Shown here in pieces: positions 60,095-64,000 of a stretch of 64,000 nucleotides of DNA. The notes below the pieces were generated by a model. It was not told the origin of the DNA. It worked only from the letters and a program-made list of their open reading frames with translations, and did not search any database. Numbering within the stretch: the first letter of the stretch is position 1; every line of letters starts with the position of its first letter. Origin of the DNA: Ignavibacteriales bacterium (GTDB lineage: Bacteria > Bacteroidota > Ignavibacteria > Ignavibacteriales > Ignavibacteriaceae); contig DPRR01000016.1 in assembly GCA_003538625.1 (NCBI GenBank), forward strand, positions 1 to 64,000. The letters run 5' to 3'. The position numbers and the translations under genes were made by a program.

Positions 60095-61138
60095 ATGAAG
60101 ATTAGTATCCGAGAAATAGCCAGGTTAATTAATGGCAGTGTTTCGGGTGATAGTAATCTTGAGATTTCTAATGTTGCCAAAATTGAGGATGCAAATTCTG
60201 GAGATCTGACTTTTCTTTATTTATCAGCGTTCGAAAAATTTTTTCCCTCTACAAAAGCTTCTGCTATTATTGTTAAAACCGGATTTGCAAAAACCCGAAA
60301 TGATATAACTTACATTGAAGTTGATTCTCCCGAAAAAGGTTTTTTTTCAATCGTCAAAAAATATTTTACCCCGGATTTTCCACTCAGTGGAATAGATCCA
60401 TCCGCATTTATTCATCAATCTGCTTCACTTGCCCCAGATGCGGCTATCGGAAAAAATGTAGTTATTTCTGCAGGGTGTAAAATCGGAGCCAACTCAAAAA
60501 TATTTCACAATACGGTTCTATCGGATAATGTAATTATCGGTGATGATTGTTTGATCCACTCAAATGTAAGTATAAGAGAAAATTGTACTCTTGGCAATAA
60601 TGTAATCATTCATTCAGGTACTGTTGTTGGAAGCGATGGCTTTGGATACAATATAAATGAAAAAAGCGAATACGAAAAAATTCCTCAGATTGGTAACGTA
60701 ATTATCGAGGATAATGTTGAGCTTGGCTCAAACGTTTCTATTGATCGTGCAGCATTGGGATCAACCATAATAAAACGCGGATGCAAAATTGATAATCTGG
60801 TTCAGATAGCTCACAATGTAATTTTGGGCGAGGATACTGTTGTCTCTTCACAAACAGGAATTTCAGGAAGTACTAAAGTTGGCAAACATTGTATTCTGGC
60901 TGGACAAGCGGGTTTGGTCGGGCATATAGAACTTGTTGATAAAGTTGTTATAACCGCTCAGTCCGGGGTATCAAAATCTATTTTAAAACCGGGATATTAT
61001 ATGGGATCACCTGCACGAGAAATAAAAACTGCTCAAAAAATAGGCGTACACTTGCATAACTTGCCGGAGTATGCAACAAAAATATCAGAACTTGAAAGCG
61101 AAATAAAAAAACTTAAAGATAGTTTGAAACAGCACTAA
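60095..61138 (+). CDS. lpxD: UDP-3-O-acylglucosamine N-acyltransferase
   Basis: The third enzyme of lipid A synthesis, adding the second hydroxyacyl chain from acyl-ACP. The N-terminal uridine-binding domain (about 1-100) is followed by a left-handed beta helix of hexapeptide repeats, for example IGKNVVISAGCKIGANSKI and VIIGDDCLIHSN. The catalytic His lies in NLVQIAHNVILGED. A short helix ends the protein (ELESEIKKLKDSL). The 347-residue length is normal. It is followed by the other lipid A genes. Confidence 0.95.
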   Translation: MKISIREIARLINGSVSGDSNLEISNVAKIEDANSGDLTFLYLSAFEKFFPSTKASAIIVKTGFAKTRNDITYIEVDSPEKGFFSIVKKYFTPDFPLSGIDPSAFIHQSASLAPDAAIGKNVVISAGCKIGANSKIFHNTVLSDNVIIGDDCLIHSNVSIRENCTLGNNVIIHSGTVVGSDGFGYNINEKSEYEKIPQIGNVIIEDNVELGSNVSIDRAALGSTIIKRGCKIDNLVQIAHNVILGEDTVVSSQTGISGSTKVGKHCILAGQAGLVGHIELVDKVVITAQSGVSKSILKPGYYMGSPAREIKTAQKIGVHLHNLPEYATKISELESEIKKLKDSLKQH

Positions 61139-61236
61139 AAATATTTTTTATCCCTCATTCATCACATTCCGTTAATTGTATTTAGTCCATCATCTTACTA
61201 TTTTTTTCATCAATATTATAAAAAAATGGAACAATT

Positions 61237-62655
61237 ATGATCGAACTCCAAAGAACAATATCAAAACCAGCTACATTAAGTGGAATTGGATTACATACAG
61301 GAACACAATGTACGATGACATTTAAACCTGCACCAATAAATTCAGGAATAAAATTTATTAGAATTGATCTTGGTGGTAATCCGGAAATTCCGGCTTTAGC
61401 AGATAATGTTGTTGATGTTTCAAGAGGAACAACAATCGGAATTGGTGAAGCAAAAGTTCACACGGTGGAACATGTGCTTGCAGCAATTGCAGGGTTGCAG
61501 ATCGATAATATTAATGTGGAGCTTGATGGAATTGAACCTCCGATAGGCGACGGCAGCTCTATCTCTTATGTAAACGCATTGCTAGAAGCAGGAATTGAAC
61601 AACAGGATGCTCCTAAAGATTATCTGATAATTGATGAAACAGTTATGTATTCAGATGAATCCAGACAGGTAGATATCGTTGCACTTCCATTAGACAAGTA
61701 CAGGCTTACTGTAATGGTAGATTATCAAAATCCGGCATTGGGTAGTCAGCACACAGGAATGTTTGATCTTGATAAAGAATTTGTTAGTGAATTTGCTACT
61801 GCAAGAACGTTCTGTTTTTTAAGTGAAGTTGAAGCTTTAGCTGACCAGGGATTGATTAAAGGAGGCGATCTTGATAATGCAGTTGTTATTGTTGATCATA
61901 AACTCGATCAGGCGCAGTTGGATAATTTAGGAACCAGAATTGGATTAAAAGAAAAATTTGTGCTTGGTGAAGATGGAATTTTAAATAACAAAAAGCTTAG
62001 ATTTAAAAATGAACCCGTCAGGCATAAACTACTTGATATGATTGGTGATCTTGCTCTGATTGGAGCCCCAATCAAAGCACAAATACTTGCTGCAAGACCC
62101 GGCCATAAAGCTAATGTTGAATTTGCTAAACAGGTAAGGAAACTTTATCAGCAGAAAAAACTTGTTAAGAAATTTCAATTTGTAAAGAAAGAGGGAGTTG
62201 TATTTGATATTAATGCAATCGAAAGAATACTTCCGCACCGTTATCCATTTTTACTTGTTGATAAAATAATTCACCTTGAAATGGAAAAGAAAGTTATTGG
62301 TGTTAAATCTGTTACGTTTAATGAACCATTTTTTCAGGGACATTTTCCGGGGCAACCTGTTATGCCGGGTGTTTTGATTCTTGAAGCAATGGCTCAAACG
62401 GGTGGTATACTTCTATTAAATTCATTACCGGATTTTAAAGAAAAACTAGTGTATTTCATGCAAATCAACAACGCTAAGTTCAGAAAAACAGTTGTACCGG
62501 GTGATCAGCTTTTTATTGAAGTAGAATTTTTACAGAAGAAATCAAAAATATTTACGATGGCCGGCAAGGTTTACGTTGATAATGTTCTTGTTGCAGAAGC
62601 AGATTTTATGGCTGGAATTGTAGACAGACCAAAGAAAGTTGAAGAATTGTCATGA
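61237..62655 (+). CDS. lpxC-fabZ: Fused LpxC deacetylase and FabZ dehydratase
   Basis: The N-terminal LpxC domain (about 1-300) removes acetyl from UDP-3-O-acyl-GlcNAc, the committed lipid A step. It has GIGLHTG, the zinc site VHTVEHVLAA (His79) and the RHKLLDMIGDLALIG site. The C-terminal FabZ domain (from about 325) has RILPHRYPFLLVDKI and GHFPGQPVMPGVLILEAMAQ and dehydrates hydroxyacyl-ACP. This fusion is common in Bacteroidetes and Chlorobi. It balances lipid A and phospholipid synthesis. It overlaps lpxA by four bases (ATGA). Confidence 0.96.
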   Translation: MIELQRTISKPATLSGIGLHTGTQCTMTFKPAPINSGIKFIRIDLGGNPEIPALADNVVDVSRGTTIGIGEAKVHTVEHVLAAIAGLQIDNINVELDGIEPPIGDGSSISYVNALLEAGIEQQDAPKDYLIIDETVMYSDESRQVDIVALPLDKYRLTVMVDYQNPALGSQHTGMFDLDKEFVSEFATARTFCFLSEVEALADQGLIKGGDLDNAVVIVDHKLDQAQLDNLGTRIGLKEKFVLGEDGILNNKKLRFKNEPVRHKLLDMIGDLALIGAPIKAQILAARPGHKANVEFAKQVRKLYQQKKLVKKFQFVKKEGVVFDINAIERILPHRYPFLLVDKIIHLEMEKKVIGVKSVTFNEPFFQGHFPGQPVMPGVLILEAMAQTGGILLLNSLPDFKEKLVYFMQINNAKFRKTVVPGDQLFIEVEFLQKKSKIFTMAGKVYVDNVLVAEADFMAGIVDRPKKVEELS

Positions 62656-63428
62656 ACACAATTCATCCTACTGCAATTGTTAGTAGTAAAGCAAAAATTG
62701 GTGATAATAATATTATTCATCCATTTACTATAATTGAAGATGATGTGGAGATTGGCGATGGATGTGAAATTGGTCCGAGTGCAGTATTATATAGTGGCGC
62801 GCGAATTGGAAGCAGAGTTAAAATTTATCAGGGTGCATCTATCGCCCACAGACCGCAGGATTTGAAATTTGGTAACGAGCCAACTCAATTTTATGTAGGC
62901 GATGATACTGTAGTTCATGAGTTTGTAACTTTTCATAGGGGCACTAAAGAAACGGGATTTTCCCGTGTTGGGAAGAATTGTTTATTTATGGCTTATTCAC
63001 ATATTGCACACGATTGTGTGATAGGTGATAATGTAATTCTGGCAAATGCTGTGCAAATAGCAGGGCATGTAAGCATTGAAGATTGGGTAATCATTGGCGG
63101 TACAGGTGCAGTTCATCAATTCTGCAAAGTTGGAAAACATTCAATGATTGGTGCAAATACAGTTGCTGTTAAAGATGTTCCACCATTTGTTTTATCTGGA
63201 AGATTTTCAATTAAATACGAAGGACTTAATAAAATCGGTTTGAGACGGCGAGGTTTTAGTGAAGAAGATATTCAAATCATAAAAAAAACTTATGACTATA
63301 TCTATAATTCCGGATTAAATGTTTCTCAGGGAGTTGCAAAAGCTGAATCAGAATTTGGAGATAATACAAATGTAAAGTATATAATTTCATTTATTAGAAC
63401 CAGTAAACGCGGAATCATCGGTAAATGA
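62652..63428 (+). CDS. lpxA: UDP-N-acetylglucosamine acyltransferase
   Basis: The first enzyme of lipid A synthesis, transferring hydroxyacyl from ACP to UDP-GlcNAc. It has the left-handed beta helix (AIVSSKAKIGDNNIIHPF), the AHRPQDLKFGNEPT substrate motif and the catalytic histidine in AYSHIAHDCVIGDN. The 258-residue length is typical. It overlaps the upstream fusion gene (ATGA) and the following gene in the same manner, which shows translational coupling. Confidence 0.96.
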   Translation: MNTIHPTAIVSSKAKIGDNNIIHPFTIIEDDVEIGDGCEIGPSAVLYSGARIGSRVKIYQGASIAHRPQDLKFGNEPTQFYVGDDTVVHEFVTFHRGTKETGFSRVGKNCLFMAYSHIAHDCVIGDNVILANAVQIAGHVSIEDWVIIGGTGAVHQFCKVGKHSMIGANTVAVKDVPPFVLSGRFSIKYEGLNKIGLRRRGFSEEDIQIIKKTYDYIYNSGLNVSQGVAKAESEFGDNTNVKYIISFIRTSKRGIIGK

Positions 63429-64000
63429 ATTGGAAATTTATTAACTCCGGTGATAACAGCGGCAAGTTTAATATGCAGTTTGATATTTTTCTTGCCGAAC
63501 ACTATGAACCAGATACAGCAATATTAAGAATTTACAGATGGAATCCTTACTGTATATCACTGGGTGCCAATCAGTCATTTGAGGATATTGATCTTTCAAA
63601 AACAAGATACCACCAGATTGATGTTGTGAAGCGGCCAACCGGAGGCAGAGCAATACTTCATTCACAGGAAATTACATATTCGGTAATATATCCGATAGAT
63701 TTTAACACTTCTGCAAAGAATGTTTATTGTGAGATTAATCTTGCGCTGCGAAAAGGGTTAATTAATTTTGATTCCAGACTCTCTGAAATAGACCTGGAAC
63801 ATTCTCAACCCGATTTTAAAGAATTTTATAAAACTGATATCAGCGCAATTTGCTTTGCGGTTTCTGCAAAAAGTGAACTGAATTATCATGGAAGGAAATT
63901 AGTCGGAAGTGCTCAAAGAAAATTGGGAAATGTGATACTTCAACATGGTTCGATATTATGCGGTGACTATCATAAAAAAATTGTTGATTATCTAAAAGTT
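63425..64000 (+). CDS. Lipoate/octanoate protein transferase, LipM-like (3' partial)
   Basis: The first 192 codons of a lipoyl-attachment enzyme, open to the window end. It starts in an ATGA overlap with lpxA. Family motifs are PYCISLGANQSFEDID, VKRPTGGRAILHSQEITYSV, and CFAVSAKSEL...GRKLVGSAQRK, where Cys143 matches the acyl-accepting cysteine of LipM octanoyltransferases. LplA ligases lack this cysteine, so LipM-type function is favoured. It has no clear link to lipid A synthesis apart from position and use of acyl-ACP. Confidence 0.85.
   Translation, partial: MNWKFINSGDNSGKFNMQFDIFLAEHYEPDTAILRIYRWNPYCISLGANQSFEDIDLSKTRYHQIDVVKRPTGGRAILHSQEITYSVIYPIDFNTSAKNVYCEINLALRKGLINFDSRLSEIDLEHSQPDFKEFYKTDISAICFAVSAKSELNYHGRKLVGSAQRKLGNVILQHGSILCGDYHKKIVDYLKV

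Overview
The window is a stretch of an AT-rich bacterial chromosome, most likely from the Ignavibacteria (Ignavibacteriota, next to Chlorobi and Bacteroidetes). The main evidence is a C-terminal type IX secretion sorting domain (SQNYPNPFNPSTKI at the end of the protein at 26947-28065), an LpxC-FabZ fusion, BamA followed by two Skp-like chaperones, and full lipid A genes showing an LPS outer membrane. The taxonomic call is inference from family patterns. I see no rRNA, tRNA, CRISPR array, prophage or complete insertion sequence.

Layout. 1-11 kb: a three-domain acyl-activating/ACP/acyltransferase protein, a histidine kinase/response regulator pair, a HEAT-repeat protein, an M19 dipeptidase, a tandem jelly-roll lipoprotein, a PAP2 phosphatase and a phosphoglucose isomerase. 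11-28 kb: an arsenic and redox island on the + strand. It holds two ArsR repressors, ArsM methyltransferase, an ArsP-type permease, thioredoxin-linked ArsC, Acr3, a split YeeE/YedE pair, a TauE/SafE permease, two FmdE-family proteins, an outer-membrane porin and a CDF cation exporter (both frameshifted), many small thioredoxin-like proteins, a CcdA homologue, and a sigma-54 activator. The activator sits beside a sigma-54 promoter driving a TPR protein and a diheme split-Soret-like cytochrome with a T9SS tail. 28-44 kb: release factor 3, a cation/proton antiporter with UspA domains, enolase, glutamine synthetase, an EamA transporter, the tdh-kbl threonine operon with a lipoprotein and a macro-domain protein, a DUF481 protein and fumarase. 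44-54 kb: an orphan membrane sensor, a pullulanase-type GH13, a large multi-PAS hybrid kinase, an MlaE permease, a branched-chain aminotransferase and an alkaline phosphatase. 54-55.5 kb: lexA with two operator-like boxes, in an apparent operon with a single-domain WYL-like protein and a small protein with a nuclease-fold-like motif. 55.6-64 kb: envelope biogenesis (uppS, bamA, two skp-like genes, lpxD, lpxC-fabZ, lpxA), then a lipoyl/octanoyl transferase gene cut by the window end.

How the genes work together. In the island, arsenate would be reduced by ArsC, and arsenite exported by Acr3 or methylated by ArsM. Methylated forms may leave through the ArsP-type permease. Palindromic ArsR-type operators of one pattern precede three of the units. 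Sulfur-type transporters and redox proteins suggest a link to sulfur or thiol chemistry. CcdA and thioredoxins would supply electrons for cytochrome c maturation, which fits the adjacent diheme protein.

Intergenic spaces hold at least a dozen imperfect inverted repeats, most beginning GTCAT and ending ATGAC, densest in the arsenic island. The most promising undescribed items are the lexA-WYL-nuclease-like operon with its boxes, the sigma-54 cytochrome circuit, and the FmdE pair in an arsenic context.
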